The notes: a model not told the origin generated them from the sequence alone. Counted from the first letter of the stretch, positions 47,113 to 55,959 are shown. The stretch: DNA of 64,000 nucleotides from Nocardia grenadensis NBRC 108939 (GCF_001613445.1 NZ_BDCJ01000004.1:62001-126000), one strand, 5' to 3'. Made by a program: numbers and translations.

Positions 47113-48006
47113 CTAGAGCCACTGTCCGGATTGAACCGCCAACAAGCGGTCGAGCGCCTCGGCGGACCAGCTGGTTTCCGGCTGTGGCACAGGTTTACGG
47201 CCGCGGCGTGGCGCACCGGATTCGGGATACAGGGTCCGCGACACCTCCCGGGCCGCGTGGGCGACCAGTGGGGCGACCCGCTCGAGCTGTGCGGTGCCGG
47301 CGTCACCGCACAGCGAGATGCCGGCCGCGGGGCCGTCGAGCCCGCGGACCGCCACACCGACACATGAGATGCCACGCACCGATTCACCGCGTTCGAACGC
47401 CACACCGTTGCGCTGACGGATTCGATCGAGTTCCTGATGCAGGGTCACCAGATCGGCGATGGTGCGTTCGGTGCACCGGTTCAACCGACGCCGATAGAGG
47501 GCGTCGACATTTTCCGGGTCCATCCAGGCCAGCATCGATTTACCACCCGCAGTGGAGTAGGCCGGGCCACGGCCACCCACCCGCGACGGGAGAGAAGCCG
47601 CGAACCGGCCGCCGACCTTGTCCAGGTAGACGGTCTCGCCACCGTCGAGCACCGAGAGATGCACCACCATCGCGGTACGCATATGCAGCTCGTGTAGCAG
47701 CGGCGCGGCGGCGGCACGGACCTGGGCATGGCCGCCGCTGCCGCCACCGAGTCCGAGTGCCCGCCGTCCGAGCCGGTATCCGAACGAGGTGTGTTCGACC
47801 CAGTGCGAGCGGACGAGTTGATCGAGGATCCGGTGCACGGTCGAGCGCGGCAGCAGGGTCCGGGATACGACTTCTTCGAGTGGCAAGCGCGCCGTAGGGC
47901 TGTCGAACGCGTCGAGGATCAGCGTCATACGTTCCACCATCGACGGCGGCAGATCATGCCGCGGATTCTGTATCGGAGACACCGAACCCGTATCAACGAT
48001 CGTCAT
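47113..48006 (-). CDS. IclR-family regulator 1
   Basis: A 297-residue IclR-type regulator. The N-terminal winged helix has LPLEEVVSRTLLPRSTVHRILDQL. The ligand domain has VYLDKVGGRFA, STAGGKSMLAW, and ISCVGVAVRGLDG. IclR proteins sense aromatic or carboxylic acids and control catabolic operons. The ATG at 48006 follows ttggagg at 4 nt and is preferred over a GTG/ATG 15 bases earlier. It precedes the hydroxylase gene on the same strand and is divergent from a second IclR gene. Confidence 0.9.
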   Translation of the reverse strand: MTIVDTGSVSPIQNPRHDLPPSMVERMTLILDAFDSPTARLPLEEVVSRTLLPRSTVHRILDQLVRSHWVEHTSFGYRLGRRALGLGGGSGGHAQVRAAAAPLLHELHMRTAMVVHLSVLDGGETVYLDKVGGRFAASLPSRVGGRGPAYSTAGGKSMLAWMDPENVDALYRRRLNRCTERTIADLVTLHQELDRIRQRNGVAFERGESVRGISCVGVAVRGLDGPAAGISLCGDAGTAQLERVAPLVAHAAREVSRTLYPESGAPRRGRKPVPQPETSWSAEALDRLLAVQSGQWL

Positions 48007-48141
48007 CGAGCCTCCAACCAACCCGGCCTCTGCGTTGAGCAGGCAGAAAAACTGAAATGAATTCTAATTATAGCGGCGACTCAGGCCACCGGAAAGATCC
48101 ACATGGGCGCGGGCCCTGGACGCTACACAGGGCGACTCACC

Positions 48142-48147
48142 TAGGGT
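48142..48147 (+). promoter_or_regulatory. Leaderless -10 box of IclR regulator 2
   Basis: TAGGGT lies 6 nt before the ATG at 48154, with no ribosome site. The 147-bp divergent region contains an unusually AT-rich run (tgaattctaattatag, 48058-48073) likely to carry the promoter or operator of regulator 1. Confidence 0.45.
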
Positions 48148-48153
48148 TGGTCG

Positions 48154-49089
48154 ATGGCTGATCGTTCGGTGGATGCGGCGAAGCGCGACCAAAGCGCCTC
48201 GCCGCCGACCACGCGCGTGATCGACATCATGGATTTCCTGGTGCGGCACCGGGGTGTGCAGCCGGGCCTGTCCGAAGTGGCGCGGCGCTGCGGGATCAGC
48301 AAGCCGACCTGCCTGGGGATTCTCACCGAACTCACCGCTCGCGGCTACCTCCGCTGCGACCCCGACACGAAGACCTATCGGCTGGGTCCGGCGATGGTCA
48401 CCGCGGGCCGGGCGGCGCAACGCGATTTCGCGCCGGAGCCGGCGGTGTCCGAGCGGCTGGCGTCGCTCAGCCGCCGGTTCGACGCTCTGTGCGTCGCCTC
48501 GAGTCGAGTGGGCGACGAATTCATGGTGCTCGAGGTCGCGGCACCGCCGGGGCCGCGTCCACCCGTCGACGTGGGACAGATCTTCCCGGTCGCCCTGCCG
48601 ACCGCGCTGATGTACTTGCTGTGGCAATCCGACGAAGCACTCGAACAGCTGGTACGGGCGGAGCATACGTGGATGGCCGGGGTCGACCTCGGCGATCTCC
48701 GGCGCATGGCGGTCGAATGCCACACCGTCGGGTACCTCGTCGAGCGCCTGTCACCCACACTCGAACGGGTCTACCGGATACTGGGAAGCACCACTGCCCG
48801 TGACCTCTCCCCCGATCTGCGCGGCCTGATCACCGAACTATTGGCGGGCATGGGACGCCGCCGTGTACTGCTGCACGACGAATTGCAGGCCGGCGGCGCG
48901 GATTCGACTCATCGGGTCGGGGTCATCGCGGCACCCACCTTCGACAGGTCGGGCGATCAAGAGTTACTGCTGGTCATCAATCTGCAGACCGATCTCACGG
49001 TAGCCGAGATCACCGAACGCGGGTCCGCTCTGAAAGCCGCGGCGGACACGCTCACCATCGAACTCGGCGGCCGCAACCCCCACGGGTAG
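48154..49089 (+). CDS. IclR-family regulator 2
   Basis: A 311-residue protein with an IclR winged helix (VARRCGISKPTCLGILTELTARGYL) and a divergent ligand domain in which the usual IclR signature is weak. The N-terminal ~20 residues are polar. It is divergent from the first IclR gene and may antagonise it or respond to another intermediate of the same pathway. It is predicted to be expressed as a leaderless mRNA. Confidence 0.85.
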   Translation: MADRSVDAAKRDQSASPPTTRVIDIMDFLVRHRGVQPGLSEVARRCGISKPTCLGILTELTARGYLRCDPDTKTYRLGPAMVTAGRAAQRDFAPEPAVSERLASLSRRFDALCVASSRVGDEFMVLEVAAPPGPRPPVDVGQIFPVALPTALMYLLWQSDEALEQLVRAEHTWMAGVDLGDLRRMAVECHTVGYLVERLSPTLERVYRILGSTTARDLSPDLRGLITELLAGMGRRRVLLHDELQAGGADSTHRVGVIAAPTFDRSGDQELLLVINLQTDLTVAEITERGSALKAAADTLTIELGGRNPHG

Positions 49090-49592
49090 ACCTCATCGCC
49101 GCAGCCGAATCATGAATCGCGGAACATGCGGTGGTTCGCCGGACCGCCGCCGCGGACGGCCGACGGGCTCTCGTCGCGCAGCCCTCTCGCCCGACCGGCA
49201 CCGGGCGACAACCGACCTCCCGCAGTGGAACGCACCGTCCGCAGGGTGATCGACGATCGGAGGTTGACCGGCGCACTCGACCGCTGTACCGTGACCGCCA
49301 ACACAATCTACCGACGCGGTCGAATATTCGACCGGGATCCGATGCCGGAAAGTGTGGTCGGATGTTGGACGGTTTCACCGATCGCACCGGTTCGACCGCC
49401 GACGGCGCGAATCGCCGCGCGGCAGCTGCCCGGACCAGCGGCTGCCCAACGATCTCGGTACCGCACCCCGCCGGCCGGTACGGACAGGTCCGAATCCACC
49501 CGGTGATCCCGTCCCGAGGACACGATCACCCGCCGAGGACGGCCCAGTTCCCGGCGCTTATCCCGTCAGGATTCCGATTCCGGAGGTCAATC
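49090..49592. other. Non-coding stretch before lipase gene
   Basis: 503 bp with several open frames that look random in composition and have no protein features. The lipase frame itself is open from 49131, but a clear cggagg at 49581-49586 and a signal peptide from 49593 show where it begins. Confidence 0.5.
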
Positions 49593-50789
49593 TTGTTCAT
49601 TCACCGCTCGATCCCGCGGCTGTCCACAGCGACCGTCGTAGTCGTCAGCGCGGTGCTGATCATCGTCGCCGGCGGCGGAGTCGGCGTCGCCCCGGCCGGC
49701 CCTCCGGTTCCCGGCGGGACGCTGCTCGGCGCCCGACCACTGACCACCGTGGCGGCGCTACCGAGTGCCGCGAGAACGGATCTGATCACCTACACCTCCC
49801 ACGACGCGCACGGCCGGCCGATCGTCGTGACGGGTACCGTCGCCGTACCCCGGTCGGCCCCGCCCTCCGACGGATGGCCGGTGATCAGTTGGGCGCACGG
49901 AACAACGGGGTATGCCGATCCCTGCGCGCCCTCACGGGATACCGACAACGGTCCGGCCCACGACTACATCGGTCCGGTGACCCAGGTTCTCGACACCTGG
50001 ATCCAGCGTGGATACGTCGTTGTCCAAACCGACTACCAGGGCCTGGGAACCCCCGGCGGACATCCGTACATCAACGGGGTCAGCGAAGCGAACACTGTGA
50101 CCGATATCGTGCAGGCGGCTCGCTCGCTCAACGATTCGATCGGCACGGACTGGGTCGCCGCCGGGCACAGTCAGGGCGGCCAGGCCGCGCTGTTCACCGC
50201 CCAGTACGCCGCGGCCCGGCAACCGGAGCTCTCGCTGAAAGGTGCCGTCGCCATCGCGCCGGGTGGTATCGGCCTCAGCCGGATGGTCGAATTCGTCGAC
50301 AGCGGCCGGCCCGGCGCCACGGCCGCCGCGGCATTCCTGCCGCTCATCGTGCTGGGCGCGCACGTCGCCCAACCGGCTATCGACCCGGACAAGCTGTTCA
50401 CACCGGCCGCCCGGCCGATGCTGCAGGCGGCGCGCACCGGTTGTGTGGCGCAGATCCGCGAAGTTCCGCCGATACCGGCCACCGAGATCTTCGCACCCGA
50501 TGCCGACTTCGGCCCCCTGACCCGGTATCTGGAAGAACAAGACCCGTCGGTCACCGTTCCCGAGGTGCCGGTGCTGATCGCCCAGGGCAGCGCGGACACG
50601 CTGGTGACCGAGCCGAGTACGGACGCACTCGTCGACGCGCTGTGCGGCAAGGGGACGACGGTCGACTACCGGGTCTACGACGGCCAGGACCACCGCGCGA
50701 CTGTCCCCGGCTCACTGGCCGACGCGCAGCGGTTCGCGGCCGCGGCGCTTTCGGGAGAGCCCGCCACCGACATCTGTGCGGCCGGATGA
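49593..50789 (+). CDS. Secreted lipase (LIP/secretory lipase family)
   Basis: A 398-residue exported lipase. A TTG start, 6 nt after cggagg, opens a Sec signal peptide with a long hydrophobic core (VVVVSAVLIIVAGGG). The nucleophile elbow is GHSQGG near residue 190, a VISWAHGTTG oxyanion-hole segment lies earlier, and acid/base candidates are in GSADTLV and DGQDHRAT. Related proteins in mycolic-acid bacteria hydrolyse triacylglycerols. No partner genes adjoin it. Confidence 0.9.
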   Translation: MFIHRSIPRLSTATVVVVSAVLIIVAGGGVGVAPAGPPVPGGTLLGARPLTTVAALPSAARTDLITYTSHDAHGRPIVVTGTVAVPRSAPPSDGWPVISWAHGTTGYADPCAPSRDTDNGPAHDYIGPVTQVLDTWIQRGYVVVQTDYQGLGTPGGHPYINGVSEANTVTDIVQAARSLNDSIGTDWVAAGHSQGGQAALFTAQYAAARQPELSLKGAVAIAPGGIGLSRMVEFVDSGRPGATAAAAFLPLIVLGAHVAQPAIDPDKLFTPAARPMLQAARTGCVAQIREVPPIPATEIFAPDADFGPLTRYLEEQDPSVTVPEVPVLIAQGSADTLVTEPSTDALVDALCGKGTTVDYRVYDGQDHRATVPGSLADAQRFAAAALSGEPATDICAAG

Positions 50790-50975
50790 TCGCAGAGTCC
50801 ACTTCGACCACCGGTCCCGGCGGATATCCGGGAAACGGTCTCCATGCCGGACCGGCGTTCGCACCGGCCGTCCGTGCTCACGGGCAGGCGGAACTCCGTC
50901 GGCAGCTACCCCGGGTGCCGCGTACACGGAAAGGCGCCGACGGCGAGCGCCCGGAACATCGCATCGGTTCGTCGA

Positions 50976-52244
50976 CTAAATTGTGAGCGGCGCGGATTCG
51001 GGAAACTCCACCGGCAGTGCGGTCAGCGCACGCTGGAAAGGCCCGGGGCGCCAGGTGAGTTCCTCGGCCGGCACGGCGAGGCGCAGTTCGGGCAGAGCGT
51101 CGAGCAGTTGATCGATGGCCTCCTGCGCCACCAGGTAGGCCACCTCTTTCGCCGGGCACATATGCGCTCCGATACTCCAGGCGAGATGGGCACGGTTGTC
51201 GGTATACACCCCGGTATCGATGGCCGGATCATTGTTGCACGCGGCGAGGCTGATCATCACCGGCTGATGGGCAGGCAGCCAGACGCCGTCGATCAGCACC
51301 GGCTGCCGGGGGAAGGAGACCGCGTAATTCGCCACCGGCGGGTCGGTGAACAGCACCTCGTCCACGGCGTCCCGGGTCGACAGGCTCCCGCCGAGGATGC
51401 CGCCGGCGAAACGCTCATCGGTGAGAATCAGCCGCAGCGAATTGACGATCAGGTTCTGCAGCGGTTCGATTCCCGCTCCGAAGAAGCTGTAAACGTTGTG
51501 CAGCATCTCCTCGTCGTCGAGGTTCGCCGAGTCGTGCACCATCCGGGTGACGATGTCCTGACCGGGTTCGGACTTCTTGAGGCCCACCAGATCGGCCATG
51601 GCCTGTTCCAGCATGGCGTTGCCTTCGGCGGCGGCCGCTGTCGATCCCTCGATCATTGTCGCCATTCCGGCCGCCGCGCGTTGACTGATTTCGGCCGGAC
51701 AGCCCAGTATGTCGTTGAGGAGCGCGAAGGTCAGCGGGAACGCGTACTGCTCGATGAGTTCCGCCGAACCGGTGGTGCAGAAGGCGTTGATGAGCGGCAC
51801 GGCGATCTTTTCCACTCGGCTGTGCAGCGAGTAGAGATCGACCCCGTTCACCCCGCCGACGGTTGCCTGCCGGTAACGGGCGTGCACGGAGCCGGAGTTA
51901 CGGACTGCCGACGGGCGCCATTCCAGTAGGGGGAGCACGGGGCAATCGCGCGGGATATCTCGCTGCCAGATACGGGAATCCGCCGGGAAGTGCTCAGGAT
52001 CGTTGAGGATGCGCACAGCAGTGTGATAGCCGACCACGAGTGTCGCCGGGACGCCGGGAGCCAACTCGACCGGCACCAACGCACCGTATCGGCGGCGCAT
52101 TTCGCGATAGGCGCGGTGCGGCTCCTGGGCGATCTCCTCGGCGTAGAACGGAACCCGAGGCCCGTCAGTGCTCTGTGGTGATCCGTGGACGAGTGGAAGT
52201 GTGGCGGACTGAGCATCGGGCGTCGGTGAAAACAACTGTGTCAC
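50976..52244 (-). CDS. Cytochrome P450 lacking ExxR (CYP157-like)
   Basis: A 422-residue P450-fold protein. The haem-ligand loop is AHLAWSIGAHMCPAKE with the Cys in place. The I-helix reads FFGAGIEPLQN, with Pro where the oxygen-activating Thr area should be. In the K-helix, where E-x-x-R is nearly universal, the sequence is DEVLFTDPP, so the Arg is Phe. S. coelicolor CYP157 members, found in conservons, likewise lack ExxR, and this protein looks like that group. The GTG at 52244 is the most plausible start; the frame is open upstream but non-coding in character. Catalytic competence is uncertain. Confidence 0.85.
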   Translation of the reverse strand: MTQLFSPTPDAQSATLPLVHGSPQSTDGPRVPFYAEEIAQEPHRAYREMRRRYGALVPVELAPGVPATLVVGYHTAVRILNDPEHFPADSRIWQRDIPRDCPVLPLLEWRPSAVRNSGSVHARYRQATVGGVNGVDLYSLHSRVEKIAVPLINAFCTTGSAELIEQYAFPLTFALLNDILGCPAEISQRAAAGMATMIEGSTAAAAEGNAMLEQAMADLVGLKKSEPGQDIVTRMVHDSANLDDEEMLHNVYSFFGAGIEPLQNLIVNSLRLILTDERFAGGILGGSLSTRDAVDEVLFTDPPVANYAVSFPRQPVLIDGVWLPAHQPVMISLAACNNDPAIDTGVYTDNRAHLAWSIGAHMCPAKEVAYLVAQEAIDQLLDALPELRLAVPAEELTWRPGPFQRALTALPVEFPESAPLTI

Positions 52245-52713
52245 TCCATATGGGCGGGCGGATGTGGCGCCCGGAAGCACCTCTGCCGACGCCACCGGAA
52301 CGCCCGAGGCGAGACTACTCGAGGAAGACGCCCGATCCGAACCGACCGCCCGGCATTGATCACCGCCGTATTCGATCTGCAACGCACGGTTTCGTCTTCG
52401 CCCGCAGGTGATTCCACAGGTATGCCGCACGTACTCCGGCGACTTACCGGCCACCGCCGTGGAGATCCATGCATTCCTCTCCGGATCGGTCGATTCGACC
52501 GTGAATACCGGGAGTTGCGTGGTGTCGATCGGCGGCCCATGAGCGATGGTCGGCGCCGCCGGATCATGCACCATACCGTGGCACAGGAGGCCTGTTTTAT
52601 CACCGCCACCCGGGCATCGGATCACGGTGAGTCGCCGACCGGGTGGCTCTCGTACCTTTGCGCACGGTATTCGAGCCATCCAGCCGGTAGCGAGATCATC
52701 CCTATCCACCGGA
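52245..52713. other. Non-coding stretch between P450 gene and small ORF
   Basis: 469 bp in which the P450 frame stays open, but the translated sequence lacks P450 features and has an arbitrary composition. No promoter box or hairpin stands out. Confidence 0.4.
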
Positions 52714-52785
52714 TCATCCATATTCAGCGGGGTTCCAGGAACGGGTCGGCCTGTTGGTGAAGATGAACCGCAATGCCTTGATCAT
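52714..52785 (-). CDS. 23-residue ORF with ideal ribosome site between two P450 genes
   Basis: On the minus strand AAGGAGGTG (52799-52791), fully complementary to the 16S anti-Shine-Dalgarno, is followed by 5 nt and an ATG opening MIKALRFIFTNRPTRSWNPAEYG. The ATG overlaps the stop of the truncated P450 (ATGA). It is the best ribosome site in the window and suggests real translation. The peptide is basic and aromatic at both ends, with Trp and Tyr near the C-terminus. It has no family I recognise. It could be a small peptide gene acted on by, or co-expressed with, the P450s, or the beginning of a deleted gene. Confidence 0.45.
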   Translation of the reverse strand: MIKALRFIFTNRPTRSWNPAEYG

Positions 52786-53294
52786 GATGTCACCTCCTTC
52801 CCGGGGCTCGGTCGGGCGCGGACGGGGTGTGCGGGGATACGCCGCAGGGTGAACGGCCTGGGGATCGCGGCGTTGGTCACGATCGGGCGGGTGTCACCGC
52901 CGCCGATAACGCGCAGACAGGCGTTCTCGGTGAGTATGGTGGCCGCATCGGTGACCAGATCGTGGGCGACCGCGGCGCCGGCGCAGGTGAAGGGGCCGGA
53001 ACTGAAGGGTACGAAGGGGCCGTGGCCGTCCGGTCGAATCCAGCGGTCCGGTTGGAAGGTCTCCGGTCCGGCCCAGTGCTCTCTGTCGTGGTGGAGCAGG
53101 TAGGGGCTGACGGACAGCAGGTCGCCGGCCCGGAAGCCCATCCCCCCGAACTCGGCGGGATACGGGACAGAACGGCTGACCATCCAGGAGACCGGCCGGT
53201 GCCGCAGCGCCTCACGGACCACCCGGTCGACGGGCCGGAGGTCGACCGCATGGCGGGTACTCCGGCGCCGGGGGATCGGCCACGGTGCCGACAA
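52782..53294 (-). pseudogene. C-terminal remnant of a second cytochrome P450
   Basis: About 165 residues corresponding to the last 40% of a P450: the K-helix EALRHRP (ExxR intact), the meander region HWAGPETFQPDRW and the haem loop PFVPFSSGPFTCAG. A stop codon lies directly before the first codon, and the upstream DNA belongs to an acetyltransferase remnant. The substrate-binding and oxygen-binding N-terminal part is therefore gone. The original protein resembled class-I P450s of secondary metabolism. Its stop overlaps the 23-codon ORF. Confidence 0.8.
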
Positions 53295-53775
53295 TCATCC
53301 TCGACCGCCGACGGCCCGGTCCCGATGCGCCGGGACACACGCATGAGCCCCGAGTGACCGTTGAGCGTTAACCGTTGCCGGGCCGATCCACCTCGGCGGA
53401 GCTTCCGTTGCCAGGCGCGCGTACATGAACATATCGCGGCGTCGTTCGCCGACCTTCTGCCACGATCTGAGGAGCCCTTCGCGTACGAAACCGGCTCGCT
53501 CCGCAGTGCGGATCGATGCGCGGTTCCAAGGTTCGACATAGAGCTGGAGCCGTGGGATGTGCAGTTCCTCCAGCGCCCAGGTAGCCATTGCCGTCAGCGC
53601 ATGCGCGGCGACGCCGTGCCCACGGGCAGAGCCCACACCCAGTAGCCGAGCGAGGCACGGCCTTCGTCGATGTCCTTCAACCACAGGCCGATACTTCCCA
53701 GTGGTGCGTCGTCTCGCCGCCGCACGATCACCGCTCGACCGGCCGCTCGTCGCCACTGCCCTGGACCGCTACGAG
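53295..53775 (-). pseudogene. Frameshifted GNAT acetyltransferase
   Basis: Two frames together encode a RimJ/RimL-like acetyltransferase. One frame gives AVIVRRRDDAPLGSIGLWLK and RASLGYWV. The other continues with ARGHGVAAHALTAMATWAL (acetyl-CoA loop), EPWNRASIRTAERAGF and a normal C-terminus. The switch lies at about 53610-53636. N-terminal sequence is also short. A sequencing error cannot be excluded, but the adjacent P450 is broken too. Confidence 0.7.
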
Positions 53776-53941
53776 CGCGGCGGCGCGTTCACCCGGAGTC
53801 GACCGCCATCCCGACAGCGAATCCCGACTCGCAATGGAAGGCGCCCCGAGACGGTCGGCGAGCATGCACCAAGGGAATGCCCGGCCGGCTCACCGGCGCC
53901 GCGGCGAGGACTGCCCCCCGAGTTCGGTCGACTCGGAACGA

Positions 53942-54352
53942 TCAGTAGCCCTTCGCCGCGCGGTTGGTCGCTGCCCGGCGTTCGGCTTCCTTGGCCTGGA
54001 CCCGTTCCTCCTCGGCACGCACGACGGCATAGCTTTCGCGTTCGCGGATCAGCCACTCCGGCGGATCCGCGAGGAACGCGGCGATCTCGTCGGCGGTGAG
54101 CGCGTCGGACACTCCGGCCCGGGTCAGGCCACTGTTGGAGACACCGAGCTTACGGGCCACGATATCGCGCGGGAACGGTCCGGTACGGCGCAGCTCGGCG
54201 AGCCACTGCGGCGGGTTCGCCCGGAGCTCGTCCAGCTCATTTCGGGAAATCGGGTGGTTCCGGAACTCTTCGGGAGCCGCCGGCAGATAGATGCCGAGCT
54301 TGTTCGCCGCGGTCAGCGGCTTCATCATCTGCGATTTCTGGTCCGGGCTCAC
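53942..54352 (-). CDS. DUF5997-family protein
   Basis: A 136-residue cytoplasmic protein: KPLTAANKLGIYLPAAPEEF near the N-terminus, two repeats of a ...ANPPQWLAELR / ADPPEWLIRER pattern, and a charged coiled C-terminal helix. The two similar segments around residues 40 and 90 suggest an internal duplication. The family occurs in mycolic-acid actinobacteria next to LysR genes; function unknown. The GTG at 54352 lies 6 nt from a TACGCT box, giving a leaderless transcript divergent from LysR. Confidence 0.75.
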   Translation of the reverse strand: MSPDQKSQMMKPLTAANKLGIYLPAAPEEFRNHPISRNELDELRANPPQWLAELRRTGPFPRDIVARKLGVSNSGLTRAGVSDALTADEIAAFLADPPEWLIRERESYAVVRAEEERVQAKEAERRAATNRAAKGY

Positions 54353-54358
54353 CGCAAC

Positions 54359-54406
54359 AGCGTATCGGGCCGCCGAGGCGGTCCGGACTTCGCGGTGCCA
54401 TACGCT
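54359..54406. promoter_or_regulatory. Back-to-back leaderless promoters (DUF5997 / LysR)
   Basis: TACGCT on the minus strand (54359-54364) is 6 nt from the DUF5997 GTG. TACGCT on the plus strand (54401-54406) is 7 nt from the LysR ATG. The identical hexamers face away from each other across 36 bp, a compact arrangement that LysR could control from one site. Confidence 0.55.
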
Positions 54407-54413
54407 TGCCGGT

Positions 54414-55349
54414 ATGAGCCGGTTCCCCTCGATCGATGTGCAGCAGCTGCGCTGGTTCGCCGCAGTCGCGGAGGAACTGCACTTCGCACGCGCCGCGAAG
54501 GCATTGCACATCTCGCGCCAGAAACTCAGCCACACGGTCATCGACCTGGAGACCGAGCTCGGTACGAAGCTGTTCGTGCCCGGCGCCCAGCCGACCCGGC
54601 TGACCGACGCGGGACGGGAGTTACTGCGGGAGGCGCGCGACATCATCGCTCGTACCGAGAACGAGACCGGCACCACGGCGGTCGCGGTTCCCGCCACGCT
54701 GCGGATCGGGTTCGTGCCCGGTGTCACCGTCACCAAGTGGGAGCGGATATGGGGCCGGCGGTTCCCGGATACCCCGCTCGAGCTGGTCGCCCTCGCCCAG
54801 GCCGACCAGGAGTCGGCGCTGCGCGAGGGCCGCGTCGATATGTGCTTCGTCCGCTTGCCGATCGAGCGTGACGGCATGCACGCGATCCCGCTCTACCGTG
54901 AGTTGCCCGTCGTCGTGGTATCCAAGGACAACGAGATCTCACTATTCGAGGAGGTCGGCATGGCCGATCTCGCGGGCGAGCGCCTACAGGACGCCGGCGA
55001 TATCGACGCCGTCAAAGCCACCATCGAACTCGTCGCCGCCGGAGTCGGGGTCGCCATCGTGCCCCATTCGATCGCCCGCCTGCACCACCGGCGCGACATC
55101 GTCTACCGCACCGTGACCGATACCGACGACACCGAAATCGCCCTGGTCTGGCCGTCGACCCGGACCACCGGCCTGGTCGAGGAGTTCATCGGCGTGGTGC
55201 GCGGCCGTTCCGAACACAGCTCCCGATCCCCCGCCGGGAAAGGCACCGAACCAGAACCGCGCAAGCCGCAATCCGCGGGGAAACGACCGCGTCCCGCGCG
55301 GAAACCGATCCCCGCGAGGAAGAAGCCGGCGCGGGGGCGTAAACGCTAG
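54414..55349 (+). CDS. LysR-family transcriptional regulator
   Basis: A 311-residue LysR regulator. The N-terminal helix-turn-helix begins DVQQLRWFAAVAEELHFARAAKALHISRQ. The effector domain follows (LRIGFVPGV, VDMCFVRLPIE, GVGVAIVPHSIARLH). The C-terminal ~45 residues are a very basic Lys/Pro/Arg-rich tail (RKPIPARKKPARGRKR), not part of the usual fold and likely to bind DNA non-specifically. The ATG at 54414 is preferred over upstream codons in the same frame because of the -10 box. It is divergent from the DUF5997 gene. Confidence 0.88.
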   Translation: MSRFPSIDVQQLRWFAAVAEELHFARAAKALHISRQKLSHTVIDLETELGTKLFVPGAQPTRLTDAGRELLREARDIIARTENETGTTAVAVPATLRIGFVPGVTVTKWERIWGRRFPDTPLELVALAQADQESALREGRVDMCFVRLPIERDGMHAIPLYRELPVVVVSKDNEISLFEEVGMADLAGERLQDAGDIDAVKATIELVAAGVGVAIVPHSIARLHHRRDIVYRTVTDTDDTEIALVWPSTRTTGLVEEFIGVVRGRSEHSSRSPAGKGTEPEPRKPQSAGKRPRPARKPIPARKKPARGRKR

Positions 55350-55848
55350 TCACTCGACTCCGCAGACCTGATAACCCCTCGAGCCATCCGGACAACCGGC
55401 ACCGCGGCGGGGACGGTTGGGCATTGCGCAGGCAGTCCGTCGAATCCCGCGCCTCCGCGAAAGCCCGAGCCGGCCGCCGCTCGCGGCCCGGCGGTATCCA
55501 CGCCTCCCCTGCGAGGAGCATCCGGGGGCCTGGCACAGCTCGCGTTCGACGGAGGCCGGGTCCTTGGAGGCGTGGCGTGGCGTTCGATCAACGACGCGAT
55601 GGTGGTCGCGATCAGGTAGTGGCCGGCGGCGCGGCCGTGACATCCGGACCGCGGCCGATATCCGACGCCGGGCTCCCGGTCCTGATCGGCCGCGGGTCGG
55701 CCCATACCGATTCGGATGTTCTTCACCCGCATGAACTCGTGGAGGCCGTCGAGACCACCGGTGCGGCCGAAGCCGCTGTGTTTGTAGACTCGGCACCCCA
55801 CGCCGTAATCGGCTTACATGGCTCTGACCGGCAGGTATACCGCGCCAC
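55350..55848. other. Non-coding stretch before the iron-uptake operon
   Basis: 499 bp without a supportable gene. Open frames on both strands are of the kind expected by chance in such GC-rich DNA. The last part (from about 55800) becomes AT-richer and leads into the iron box. Confidence 0.45.
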
Positions 55849-55867
55849 TAAGGTTAGGTTTACTTGT
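55849..55867 (+). promoter_or_regulatory. IdeR/DtxR-like iron box
   Basis: taaggttaggtttacttgt matches the consensus TWAGGTTAGSCTAACCTWA fully in its left half (TAAGGTTAG) and partly in its right half. It lies 93 bp before the GTG of the binding-protein gene. Repression by iron-loaded IdeR would make the following uptake operon iron-regulated. Confidence 0.65.
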
Positions 55868-55959
55868 GCTAGCGTGCATCTGATCCCTCGACACAGGTTG
55901 TGCATGTCGGCCCACCGTGATCGCTCGAGGCGACACCTGTACCCGACAGACAGAAAGCT

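Noticed and set aside
52245..52721. N-terminal extension of the ExxR-less P450 to an ATG at 52721
   Set aside because: The 159 extra residues have no P450 character and would overlap the 23-codon ORF; the GTG at 52244 gives a normal length.
55346..55801. Minus-strand frame of 151 codons before the iron-uptake operon
   Set aside because: No ribosome site, domain or codon pattern supports it.
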